A DNA stretch of 64,000 nt from Azophilus sp965215035 (GTDB lineage Bacteria; Pseudomonadota; Gammaproteobacteria; Pseudomonadales; Azotimanducaceae): contig OZ244040.1 in NCBI GenBank assembly GCA_965215035.1, forward strand, positions 248,001 through 312,000. Direction: 5' to 3'. Below the pieces are notes generated by a model. That model was not told the DNA's origin, did no database searches, and saw only the letters and a program-made list of their open reading frames with translations. A program made the position numbers and the translations under genes. Positions 26,983 through 35,824 of this stretch are shown here, piece after piece; the stretch's first letter is position 1, and each line of letters starts with the position of its first letter.

Positions 26983-28359
26983 ATGCCCGAAGCCAGCTTT
27001 TGCGACTACCGAGTGGCCGATATCGGGCTTGCGGATTTTGGGCGCCGCGAAATCTCGCTGGCCGAGGCGGAAATGCCCGCTCTGATGGCGCTGCGCCGCA
27101 AGTATGCCGGCGAGCGGCCCCTGGCCGGCGCCCGGATCATCGGCTGCATCCACATGACCGTGCAAACGGCCGTGCTGATCGAAACGCTGCTCGCGCTCGG
27201 CGCGGAAGTCCGCTGGTCGTCGTGCAACATTTTTTCGACCCAGGACCACGCCGCGGCGGCCATGGCGGCCCGGGGTGTGCCCGTATTCGCCTGGAAGGGC
27301 GAAACCGAACCGGAGTACGACTGGTGTATCGAGCAGACCCTGCTCAAGAACGGCAAGCCCTGGGATGCGAACCTGCTGCTCGACGATGGCGGCGACCTCA
27401 CGCAAATGGTGCACGAGCGCTATCCGGCAATGCTGCGCCACATTCACGGCATCAGCGAAGAAACCACCACGGGGGTGCACCGGCTGCGCGATATGTTGCG
27501 CAACGGTGAACTCAGGGTGCCGGTGGTCAACGTCAACGAGTCCATCACCAAGTCGAAGAACGACAACCGCTACGGCTGCCGGCACAGCCTGAACGATGCG
27601 ATCAAGCGGGGCACCGATATGCTGCTCGCCGGCAAGCGCGCCCTTGTGGTCGGCTACGGCGATGTGGGCAAGGGTTCCACCCAAAGCCTGCGCCAGGAGG
27701 GCATGATCGTGCGGGTGGCGGAAGTCGACCCCATCTGCGCGATGCAGGCCTGTATGGATGGCTTCGAACTGATGTCGCCCTACGTTAACGGCATCAACAC
27801 CGGCCGGGTGGAAGACATCGACACCCGGCTAATGGGCGATACCGACCTGGTGGTCACCTGTACCGGCAACACCAACGTCTGCGACTCCGCCATGCTGCGC
27901 ACCCTCAAGCCCGGCGCCATCGTCTGCAATATCGGCCATTTCGACAACGAGATAGACACCGCATACATGCGCGACAACTGGCGCTGGACGAAGGTGAAGG
28001 ATCAGGTGCACCAGATCTTCCGCAGCGATGCGCCCGGCGACTACCTCATCCTGTTGTCGGAGGGACGCCTAGTGAACCTGGGCAACGCCATGGGCCACCC
28101 GTCCCGGGTCATGGATGGCTCCTTCGCCAACCAGGTGCTGGCCCAGATGCACCTGTACCACGAGCACTGGGCCAGCCAGCCGGAAAATCAACGGGCACCG
28201 GTGACCATCGAGGTGTTGCCAAAGAAGCTCGACGAAGAGGTGGCCGAACTGATGGTGGCCGGCTTCGGCGGCACGCTCACCAGGCTCACCAACTCCCAAG
28301 CGGACTACATCGGCGTGGATGCCACCGGACCATTCAAAACCGATAGCTACAAGTATTGA
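26983..28359 (+). CDS. ahcY: adenosylhomocysteinase
   Basis: A 458-residue SAH hydrolase that splits S-adenosylhomocysteine into homocysteine and adenosine with tightly bound NAD. Conserved parts include GCIHMTVQTAVLIETL, SSCNIFSTQDHAAAA, NDNRYGCRHSLNDAIKR, the NAD loop VVGYGDVGKGS, NIGHFDNEID and the C-terminal DATGPFKTDSYKY, whose final Lys-Tyr is characteristic. AAGGA stands 8 bases before the ATG at 26983. It converges with the YhaN-like gene, whose stop lies 20 bases downstream. Confidence 0.97.
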   Translation: MPEASFCDYRVADIGLADFGRREISLAEAEMPALMALRRKYAGERPLAGARIIGCIHMTVQTAVLIETLLALGAEVRWSSCNIFSTQDHAAAAMAARGVPVFAWKGETEPEYDWCIEQTLLKNGKPWDANLLLDDGGDLTQMVHERYPAMLRHIHGISEETTTGVHRLRDMLRNGELRVPVVNVNESITKSKNDNRYGCRHSLNDAIKRGTDMLLAGKRALVVGYGDVGKGSTQSLRQEGMIVRVAEVDPICAMQACMDGFELMSPYVNGINTGRVEDIDTRLMGDTDLVVTCTGNTNVCDSAMLRTLKPGAIVCNIGHFDNEIDTAYMRDNWRWTKVKDQVHQIFRSDAPGDYLILLSEGRLVNLGNAMGHPSRVMDGSFANQVLAQMHLYHEHWASQPENQRAPVTIEVLPKKLDEEVAELMVAGFGGTLTRLTNSQADYIGVDATGPFKTDSYKY

Positions 28360-28379
28360 AGGGAGCGGATGCCTTCGGC

Positions 28380-31300
28380 CTAGCCGATCTCGATCACCTC
28401 GGGTGCCTGGGCACCGGATTCAAGCGCCGCCTGCCGAAAGAACCCGACCACGGTCGGGTGGCAGGTGAAAACCAGTACCTGGTTGGTATTCGATAACTCC
28501 ACAAATGCGGCGGCGGCCCGCAACGCGCGGTCGGGGTCAAAGTTGACAAGCACCTCATCGACGATAACCGGCAGTGGCTCCGTGCGCGTCCGCAGTTCCC
28601 GAATCAGCCCAAAGCGCAGGGACAGGAACAACTGCTCGCGGGTGCCCCGGCTCAACTGTTTCGGTTCCTTGGGGTCGCCGCTGTCCTCGCTGACCGTAAT
28701 CGTCTGCTCTCCTAAGGGCGCGTACACCCGAGTGTATCGTCCGCCGGTAATCTCGCGGAAGAAGCGCTCGGCATGACGGACGACGCCCGGCTGCCGCTCC
28801 CGCTCGAACTTCGCCCGGGCTTCGCCAAGCAACTGTTCGGCCAGGGTGAGCTTCACCCACTCCCGCGCGTGGCCTCGAAGCTGTTCCCGGAGCAGGCCGC
28901 GCCGCATCCGCAGGCCGGACGACTCCGCTTCGCTAATGAGACCGTCGAGCCGTTCCTGGATGGAACCGCGTTCCGTGGATAGGTCGCTTTTCTTAGCATC
29001 AACCGCTTCAAGCTGCTCCTCGACCCGGCGCATTGCATCCGTGATTGACTGATCATCCGTCTCCCGAAGCGCCTTTTTGAAGACTTCGAGTCGTTCTCCG
29101 GGGCCGCTCAAGCACTGTAGCCGCTCCAGCGCCTCGCTCCGTTTCCTCTCTAATTCCTGGCGCTGCCGATAAAGCTCCGCACGCTTGCGGAAGCCTTCGT
29201 TGTCCTCGGCCTCGCCAGCCTGAAGCAGCCGCCGCGTCTCCTCATCGACCCGGTCGCGATCGCGCTGGCGTTCCTGCAACCGGCGCTCTGCCTCCCGCAA
29301 CGCCTTGTTCGCCGCCGTCCGATTCCCAACCTTCCCCGCAACTTCCTCGCGCAGACGGGCCAGCCTGATGGCAGCCGCCGCGGCGGAATCGGGTGCCTTC
29401 GGGTCCAACGTCACCGCAAAGGCCGCTGCCAGCGGCACCACGGCAGCGATGTATTCATCGATGTACTTCTCGATCTCCCCGACGCGCCCGCGCAAGCTGC
29501 GCAATTCCCGCAGCCGGTCGAGCCCGTGCTCGACCTTGACGCACAGGTCAACAACGGTTTCGGGAAGGAAGGTATCCCGCAAACCGCGTTTCCGGAGCCA
29601 CTGCTGCCACTGCCGTTGCGCTTCTTCAAGCTCGTTGCCAGCCGCCTCCGCCGCGGCCGCAGCCCGCTCCACACGGCTTCTGCGCCGCTCGGTCAAGACC
29701 CGCGCATCCTGAACGCGGTCGGCGAGGTCGGCGTAGGTTCGTAGCTGGGTCTCGGCATCCTTCAGCGCTCCTTCCAAGGTACCAAGCGATGCATCGTCCA
29801 CCGATTCGATGCCCAGCGATGCGGCATCCCGTTGCAGGGCCGATTCCAATTCCGCAAGCTCCAACCGGCCTCGGCGTAGCGACTCGCCTAGCGCGACCGC
29901 CAGGGGAGATTCCGCACCGGGAGACGACCGGCCGGTTACCAACAGCGCCACAGCCATCGCGGCGAACGCCAAGCCGGCGGCAACACCGGGCAGGAAGGCC
30001 GCCCCGCCGAGCAGCGCGCCACCGGCCGACAGCAAGATACCCAAGGCGAGACCGGCGATAGCGAGTATTTTTCCGCCCTTGCCCCGACCCCTCGTCGCGT
30101 CCGCACTCGCAGCAGCATCAAGCTGATCGCGCAAATCGGCGACGCGCTTGTGGGCGGATTCCACCCGGAGAAGCCTGGTGTTGGCGGCACGAATCAGCGT
30201 CCGGCGCGGCGCCACCTGTTCTTCGTCCAAATCCGGTTTAGGGGCCGCCTCGAGCCTGCGCTGGGCCTCCTGTTCGCCGGCGACGGCCTCCGTCAGCGCG
30301 GCCTCGTCCTGGGCAAGCGCGTTCTTGCACCGGCCAAGCTCCGCGTCGGCTTCCCGCAACCGTTCCTGGAGTTGCGAGATTTGTTCGCGGACGGCTATGG
30401 ACAGGTCGAACTTCTCAAGACGGGTCTCGTCAAAGCCCGTCCCGAGTTCCCGCAACGATTCCTGCAATGCGCGTTCCGCCCGCCGCATCTCGCTCTGGCG
30501 CAACGGCAGGTCGCCAACGGCCTTGTCGAAGGCATCGCGGCGTTCGACTAGGCGGCGGATGTCGTCCGAATACGCAAGGACCGCCTCGTGCTCGATGGGG
30601 ACCTCGGCCTTAGCGGCCGCGGCGGCCACCTCTTCCTGGGCGTTGTCGTATTCTCGCCGCGCCGCCCGGTGCCGCTCTTCCAATTCGCGCAGGCGGGCGA
30701 TACCGTCCACGGGGAAATCCTCGATGACCGGCAGTTCGGCCAACGCCTTCTCTGCTGTGACTATCGTATTCCAATCCGGCCAGGCGTCCTTAAGCCGCCG
30801 CTCGCGGTCGAGTTCCGACTGATACTTACGGCGGCAAACGTTCAGCCGGTCAAGCTCCTTACGGACCTCTTCAAGACGAGCGGTGAGTTCACCGTACAGC
30901 GCCGCGTTGTTCGCCACTTCGCCGAGCCTGGACTCGACCTCGCCCAACTGCCTGCCGGCCTCCGCCATCCGGTGTTTGCTGCCGCCCTTGCGGAATAGCT
31001 CATGCTTCTTCGACTCAATGTCCTTGAAGGCCGCCGGGAGCTTGGCCGCACCCATGCCGGCGCTGTAGATCTGGCTGTTGACGCTGTCGTTCCTAAGTAG
31101 GGCGTCGCTGTGCAGTTCGTCTAAGGTGAAGGCGAAGATGTTCTCGAATACATCCCTGGTGTGGTGTCCCAACAACCGGGATAGGGCCGCCGCGTCACCG
31201 CTCTGCCCGGCGGCGTCGGTTACGGTCACCGGCCCGCCGCCCTTGCCGCGCACGCGCTGCACAAGGTAGCGGTCGCCGGCCCGATCCACCGCGCTCAGGC

Positions 31301-31511
31301 GGCCCCCGTGACGCCCCCCTGAGAGCGGCGGGTAGTACTGGTCGGCGCGGCGCGGTGGAAATCCGAACAGAACGGTGCGCAGGAACGCGAGCAGCGTACT
31401 CTTGCCCGCCTCGTTCGAGCCGTGGAAAACGGTAACCGGGCATTCAAGGGGCCCGAACTCGCGATCGGCAAAACGGCCGAAGCCATCGATTCTGAAGCCG
31501 CATATCTTCAC
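28380..31511 (-). CDS. YhaN-like SMC/Rad50-type ATPase
   Basis: A 1043-residue AAA ATPase. Walker A is HGSNEAGKST (residues 30-39), the ABC signature is LSRGTREQLFLSLRFG and Walker B is LPVIVDEVLVNFD. Two long coiled-coil arms occupy the middle. Between them, near residues 470-525, is a pair of hydrophobic segments (KILAIAGLALGILLSAGGAL and the following AAGLAFAAMAVALLV), a feature of YhaN and not of SbcC or Rad50, which carry a zinc hook there. Its ATG overlaps the stop of the upstream nuclease gene by 4 bases. The pair is a membrane-associated SbcCD-like complex of unknown duty, probably DNA repair. Confidence 0.9.
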   Translation of the reverse strand: MKICGFRIDGFGRFADREFGPLECPVTVFHGSNEAGKSTLLAFLRTVLFGFPPRRADQYYPPLSGGRHGGRLSAVDRAGDRYLVQRVRGKGGGPVTVTDAAGQSGDAAALSRLLGHHTRDVFENIFAFTLDELHSDALLRNDSVNSQIYSAGMGAAKLPAAFKDIESKKHELFRKGGSKHRMAEAGRQLGEVESRLGEVANNAALYGELTARLEEVRKELDRLNVCRRKYQSELDRERRLKDAWPDWNTIVTAEKALAELPVIEDFPVDGIARLRELEERHRAARREYDNAQEEVAAAAAKAEVPIEHEAVLAYSDDIRRLVERRDAFDKAVGDLPLRQSEMRRAERALQESLRELGTGFDETRLEKFDLSIAVREQISQLQERLREADAELGRCKNALAQDEAALTEAVAGEQEAQRRLEAAPKPDLDEEQVAPRRTLIRAANTRLLRVESAHKRVADLRDQLDAAASADATRGRGKGGKILAIAGLALGILLSAGGALLGGAAFLPGVAAGLAFAAMAVALLVTGRSSPGAESPLAVALGESLRRGRLELAELESALQRDAASLGIESVDDASLGTLEGALKDAETQLRTYADLADRVQDARVLTERRRSRVERAAAAAEAAGNELEEAQRQWQQWLRKRGLRDTFLPETVVDLCVKVEHGLDRLRELRSLRGRVGEIEKYIDEYIAAVVPLAAAFAVTLDPKAPDSAAAAAIRLARLREEVAGKVGNRTAANKALREAERRLQERQRDRDRVDEETRRLLQAGEAEDNEGFRKRAELYRQRQELERKRSEALERLQCLSGPGERLEVFKKALRETDDQSITDAMRRVEEQLEAVDAKKSDLSTERGSIQERLDGLISEAESSGLRMRRGLLREQLRGHAREWVKLTLAEQLLGEARAKFERERQPGVVRHAERFFREITGGRYTRVYAPLGEQTITVSEDSGDPKEPKQLSRGTREQLFLSLRFGLIRELRTRTEPLPVIVDEVLVNFDPDRALRAAAAFVELSNTNQVLVFTCHPTVVGFFRQAALESGAQAPEVIEIG

Positions 31512-32779
31512 GACGGGTCGTCTTCAACCAGCCGATCCAGGGCAATGGACTCGGCGTCGTCGATTAGCGCGCGCAGTTCTTCGTCCGTGGGGGCCGACCC
31601 TTGCAGATATCGGCGGTAGGATCGGTGCTCGTACAGTGCGCCAAGGGGGGATCGCAATTGGCCCAGCAGGTCGGGTTCCGTTTTGGCCTGATCACAAAGG
31701 CGTAACAGGTCGGCAACGAAGTCAGTTCCCGCGAGCCGCTCGCGCCGATCAAGCGGCGATCTTGTCCGGTCCTCGATACCCACACACCAAGCGAAGGGCG
31801 AGCGGCCCGCCCAAGCGTCATTGAGGTCTTTGGTCGAGTCGGCCAGGAAACCCGGGCGGCGCAGGGAACGGTGCAGTATGCCCCGGCCAGTTAGCGCCAC
31901 CCGCGCCACCACCGGGTGGCCCGCCGCCTGCACCGCGTCCTCCATAAGCTCATGCAGAGCCTCCAGCAACGCCTGCGCTGTTTCCATGCTGGAGATATCC
32001 ACTTGCGGGCGCGTCCAGCGCACGACATCCGTGGGCCGGAAGTGGAGGCGAACGTTTCTCGCATCATCGACTTCGACAAGATATGCGCCCCGCGGCCCGG
32101 TCTCGTTCGGGTGCCGGCCCTGCGGGTTACCGGGATAGACGACCACCGGCTTTCGCTCACTCAGTACCCGCCTGGTGTGGACATGGCCTAGAGCCCAATA
32201 GTCGAGGCCGGTGCTGGCAAGATCTTCCAGGGAACAGGGCGCATAGGGGCCATGATTGGGGTCGCCGCCGACATTGGCGTGCAGCAAGCCAATCGAAAAC
32301 GGGCCGGGGTCGACCGGGCCCAGGCGCAGCGCCAGGTTTTCGGTAACCTCCCGCTGCGGATAGCTGATGCCGTAAACGACGGCGCGGCCAGGGTCGTCCT
32401 CGATGAGGGGCACCGCCTCGAACTCCGCTTCAAAGCGCCGAGCGCTCGGCGGATAGGCCAGCCGCGCCTCCCAGCCGTCGAGGGGATCGTGGTTGCCGTG
32501 GCACACGAACGAGCCTATGCCGGCTTCGTGCAAACGCTGTAATCCTTCGACGAACCGGCGCTGGGCACGCAGGCTGCGGTCCGCTCCATCGTAGATGTCC
32601 CCGGCAACCAGCAGCGCATCGACACCTTCGTCGATGCACAGATCGACCAGGTTCCGGTAGGCGTCGAAGGTGGCGCTGTACAGCGCATCCGCCACGTTCT
32701 CGGGAGCGGCGGCGCGCAAACCCGTGAACGGGCTGTCGAGGTGCAGGTCGGCGGCGTGCACGAAACGCAGCAAGGTCAT
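31508..32779 (-). CDS. YhaO-like metallophosphoesterase (SbcD-type nuclease)
   Basis: 423 residues. The calcineurin-type phosphoesterase motifs are all present: DLHLDSP (D-H), LLVAGDIYDG, VCHGNHDP, GLLHANVGG and LGHVHTRR. The C-terminal third matches the YhaO cap region. It is likely the Mn-dependent nuclease partner of the ATPase encoded directly downstream with a 4-base ATGA overlap. YhaO/YhaN pairs are known from Bacillus and many proteobacteria. Confidence 0.92.
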   Translation of the reverse strand: MTLLRFVHAADLHLDSPFTGLRAAAPENVADALYSATFDAYRNLVDLCIDEGVDALLVAGDIYDGADRSLRAQRRFVEGLQRLHEAGIGSFVCHGNHDPLDGWEARLAYPPSARRFEAEFEAVPLIEDDPGRAVVYGISYPQREVTENLALRLGPVDPGPFSIGLLHANVGGDPNHGPYAPCSLEDLASTGLDYWALGHVHTRRVLSERKPVVVYPGNPQGRHPNETGPRGAYLVEVDDARNVRLHFRPTDVVRWTRPQVDISSMETAQALLEALHELMEDAVQAAGHPVVARVALTGRGILHRSLRRPGFLADSTKDLNDAWAGRSPFAWCVGIEDRTRSPLDRRERLAGTDFVADLLRLCDQAKTEPDLLGQLRSPLGALYEHRSYRRYLQGSAPTDEELRALIDDAESIALDRLVEDDPS

Positions 32780-32829
32780 CTTTGCCTCTGCCTAGCGAGG
32801 CACAGCTTCGCCACGCAGGGCGGCAGCAC

Positions 32830-34074
32830 CTAAGGGTATCCGTAGGGACGCTGCAAGTCCCTATACCGCTCAAATAGCCGGGTCTGCCGCGAGCGCATTG
32901 GCATTAGGCGGCCGTCGATCACCACCTGCTCCGCCCAGGTTGTTACCTCCAGCGGGTCGCCGCTCCAAACCACCACATCGGCGACCGCGCCCGGCTGCAA
33001 GATGCCCACATCGGGCATATCCCAGGCCAGCGCGGCCCTACGGGTTAGCGACTCCAGTGCGTCGTACCAGGGCACGCCGTGGGCGACGGCGTTGCCGGCA
33101 AGCTGGCGCAGGTTGCGCGCGTTGTGGGTTCCGTCGCCGGTGTAGAGCACATCCACCCCCGCTTGGCGCAGCAAGGCGGCGTTATCTAGGCGCGCGCCCA
33201 GCGCATCAAAACCGATGGGCAGATTGGCGGTGGTGGTGACGATCACCGCCGCGCCAGCCGCCGCTAAGGATTCGCCGACCTGCCAGGCCTCGGCGCCGCC
33301 GAGCACGATCAGGCGCAGCCCATGCGCTTCGGCCAGTTCGATACAGCGCCGGATGTCGGCGGCCCGGTTCACGCCCAGAACCAAGGGCTTGCCGCTGCGC
33401 AGGAAGCCCTTCAAGGCGGCCATGTCCTGCCGGCTGTAGTCGTTTCCCTGCGCCCGGTATCGGTTCGCGCTGAAGCGCGCCGCCTCTTTGAAAGCGCCGT
33501 GCAGCCGCTGCATCAGGGCGGCCCGGCTGCCGCCGGTAAAATCGCTGGCCGCGGCACCGACATCGCCAAACAGGGCCGCTCTCGGGGCCACAACCACATC
33601 CTCAAGCCCCAGCCGAATCGTCGCCGCCAGCCCGGCCAGGGGGTCCACGCCCGGCAGCGGCGCCACCACCGCCCTGGTAACGCCCCCCATCCGGTTGACG
33701 GCAAACAGCGTCGATGCCGGATTAACGGCAAAGCTGATATCGAGCCCCGGACCGAAAGCATACTCGGTCACCTGGCTATCCACGGTGGTCGCCTCCGCCG
33801 AGATCTCGACGATGCCCAACTGACTGTATGACTCGATGAAGCCGGGCGTGACGATCTTGCCCCGGGCATCGATGTGCCGGTATTCGAACGGTGCCTTGAT
33901 TCCGCTACCCACCGCCTCGATACGCCCGTCCGCAATCAGCACGGTGGCCTCGCGCAGCGGTTCCGGCCCGTCCATGGTGTAGACACGCCCGCCGACAATG
34001 GCGATATCGGCGCATGCGCCGGCTATCCAAAAGCCACCCGCCAATAGAGCGATGCGGCCAAGCATCGCTACCAT
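32830..34074 (-). CDS. exported amidohydrolase-like protein lacking the HxH motif
   Basis: 414 residues. A signal peptide (MLGRIALLAGGFWIAGACAD) is followed by the composite beta domain of the amidohydrolase superfamily (IAIVGGRVYTMDGPEPLREA). Where active enzymes have a histidine pair after the PGFI turn, this protein reads PGFIESYSQLGIVE, so the first metal site is missing. The typical C-terminal GAVADVVVWSGDPLEVTTWA is intact. It may be a non-catalytic partner of the next gene upstream (34143-35513), with which it is tandem. ATG at 34074 has AAGAG upstream; 34065 is an alternative. Confidence 0.82.
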   Translation of the reverse strand: MVAMLGRIALLAGGFWIAGACADIAIVGGRVYTMDGPEPLREATVLIADGRIEAVGSGIKAPFEYRHIDARGKIVTPGFIESYSQLGIVEISAEATTVDSQVTEYAFGPGLDISFAVNPASTLFAVNRMGGVTRAVVAPLPGVDPLAGLAATIRLGLEDVVVAPRAALFGDVGAAASDFTGGSRAALMQRLHGAFKEAARFSANRYRAQGNDYSRQDMAALKGFLRSGKPLVLGVNRAADIRRCIELAEAHGLRLIVLGGAEAWQVGESLAAAGAAVIVTTTANLPIGFDALGARLDNAALLRQAGVDVLYTGDGTHNARNLRQLAGNAVAHGVPWYDALESLTRRAALAWDMPDVGILQPGAVADVVVWSGDPLEVTTWAEQVVIDGRLMPMRSRQTRLFERYRDLQRPYGYP

Positions 34075-34142
34075 GCGTCTCTTGTGTCGCGGTCGCCGCC
34101 GTGGCCGCGGAAACGACGGGCACGGCCCCCGGGGCCCGCCCT

Positions 34143-35513
34143 TCACGGCACCGTCCCCGCAGCGGTCTGATCCAGGTCGAAGTCGCGCAGCGGCCACCTG
34201 GAAGCCTGCCGGTCGTAATAGGTGTAGCCATCAATCCAGACCCTATCCGCCAAGGCGTAGACACTGAACGGGTCGCGGCTCCACAGCACTAGGTCAGCGG
34301 CCTTGCCCACCTCGATGCTGCCGGTCTCCTGGTCGATGCCAAGCGCCTTGGCGGCATTCAGCGTGATCCAGGTCATCGCCCGCGCCTCGGCGATGGTCAT
34401 GCCCACCCGCCGCGCCGCCGCCATGGCCTTGGCGGCCTCCTGGTTCAGGCGCTGAATACCCTCCGCCGAATCGGAGTGGACGATGGCGCAGGCACCGGCG
34501 GCATCCACCAGCGCCACATTCTGGGAAATGGTATCGAAGGCTTCGAGCTTGAAGCCCCACCAGTCCGCCCACATCGCCGAGCAAATGCCCGCCTCGGCCA
34601 GCAGGTCGGCGATCTTGTAGGATTCCACCGCGTGGTGAAAGGCGGTAATGCGGTAGCCGAACTCCCGGGCCAGATCCATCATGGTCGCCATCTCGTCGGC
34701 GCGATAGCAGTGGTTGTGCACCAGGATCTCGCCGTCCAGCACCCCGACCAGGGTATCGAGCATCAGGTTCCGGTCGGGCGGTGCCGCCTCCTCTTCGGCC
34801 AGATAGGCGCGGCGGGCCTCTGCATAGGCCACGGCCTCGGCCCAGGCGGCGCGATAGCCGGCCACATTGCCCATGCGCGTCGATGGCGCCTGATTCCTTT
34901 CCCCGTACACGCGCTTCGGGTTTTCGCCGCAGGCCATCTTCAGGCTTTGCGGCGCACCGGGAAACTTCATGCCCTGCACGGTGCGGGACGGCACGTTCTT
35001 AAGGGTGACCCCACGCCCACCGAACAGATTGGCGCTGCCCGGCAGTACATGCAGCGTGGTGACGCCGCCGGCCAGGGCGAGACCAAACTGCGGATCCTGG
35101 GGCCAAACCGAATGCTCGACCCAGACCTGCGCGGTGTTGGGCGCCGTTGCCTCGTTGCCGTCACTGGTGGAGTCGACCCGGGGCGATGGATAGGTACCGA
35201 GATGAGAGTGGACATCGATGATCCCCGGCGTCAGCCACCGGCCCGCGGCATCGACCACCTCCACGCCGTCGCGCGGCAAGCCGGGGCCAACCGCGGCGAT
35301 GCGCCCGCCTTCGACAAGCACATCCACCCCGTCGAGCAGTTCACCCGACCCCGACAACACGGAAGCCGAGCCGATCAGAAAATCGTCGACCGGCCGTGGT
35401 TGGTAGGTCGATGCATAGGGCTCGCGGGCACCGGCGGTGGCGGCGGCCAGCGCAAGCCCGGCCACGACGAGGTTCCCGGCAAGTTTCCACACCGTAAGCC
35501 GGGGCACCGACAT
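34143..35513 (-). CDS. exported amidohydrolase
   Basis: 456 residues. The signal peptide is MSVPRLTVWKLAGNLVVAGL followed by ALAAATAGA. The metal-binding start is intact as TPGIIDVHSHLGTYPSP, with further conserved parts ILVHNHCYRADEMATMM, ITAFHHAVESYKIAD and VHSDSAEGIQRLNQEA, and the C-terminal GSIEVGKAADLVLWSRDPFS. It belongs to the imidazolonepropionase/dipeptidase-like group of amidohydrolases; substrate unknown. It is followed after 68 bases by the HxH-less homologue, suggesting a two-subunit enzyme. Confidence 0.88.
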   Translation of the reverse strand: MSVPRLTVWKLAGNLVVAGLALAAATAGAREPYASTYQPRPVDDFLIGSASVLSGSGELLDGVDVLVEGGRIAAVGPGLPRDGVEVVDAAGRWLTPGIIDVHSHLGTYPSPRVDSTSDGNEATAPNTAQVWVEHSVWPQDPQFGLALAGGVTTLHVLPGSANLFGGRGVTLKNVPSRTVQGMKFPGAPQSLKMACGENPKRVYGERNQAPSTRMGNVAGYRAAWAEAVAYAEARRAYLAEEEAAPPDRNLMLDTLVGVLDGEILVHNHCYRADEMATMMDLAREFGYRITAFHHAVESYKIADLLAEAGICSAMWADWWGFKLEAFDTISQNVALVDAAGACAIVHSDSAEGIQRLNQEAAKAMAAARRVGMTIAEARAMTWITLNAAKALGIDQETGSIEVGKAADLVLWSRDPFSVYALADRVWIDGYTYYDRQASRWPLRDFDLDQTAAGTVP

Positions 35514-35529
35514 GGGGGCGCCAGGGTGT

Positions 35530-35640
35530 TTCCCAGTCGGCGGCCGGCCCCGAGGGGGTTCACCTGCCTGAGATAGGATGGGCGTATCGCCCTCATCCGT
35601 CGAACCTTGGAGGCTCGTGCCTGCGCCCATGGGTTTAAAA
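35530..35640 (-). other. hairpin-rich leader region upstream of the amidohydrolase pair
   Basis: The 311-bp gap 35514-35824 has no gene but several stems: GGATG-A-GGGCG ... CGCCC-ATCC (35576-35598) and AGGC-TCGT-GCCT (35611-35622). The minus strand contains CTCAGGCA and the plus strand CTGAGAT and GAACCT, fragments also found in glycine and TPP riboswitches, but the pairing required by those classes is not met. A structured 5' leader for the downstream pair is possible. Confidence 0.35.
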
Positions 35641-35824
35641 GGGCAAGCCCGCCCGGCGTTCGGCGGGAGAGTGCGGTGCGCCCACCCGGAGAACACACAC
35701 GAAGGCAAATGAAACAAGAACTTGTGCCACGGAGATTTCCAACAAACAGTCCGGGGCGCGGCTAGGCGAGGCACAGGATGCAGCGGCACCCGTGACGTGC
35801 CGCCAAGTGAGTGCAACAGGTATT

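Noticed and set aside
35553..35630. TPP riboswitch on the plus strand
   Set aside because: CTGAGAT, GAACCT and a GGnTnnTnCC pattern occur, but the pairing of the GGGG strand with ACCC is missing and no plus-strand thiamine gene follows.
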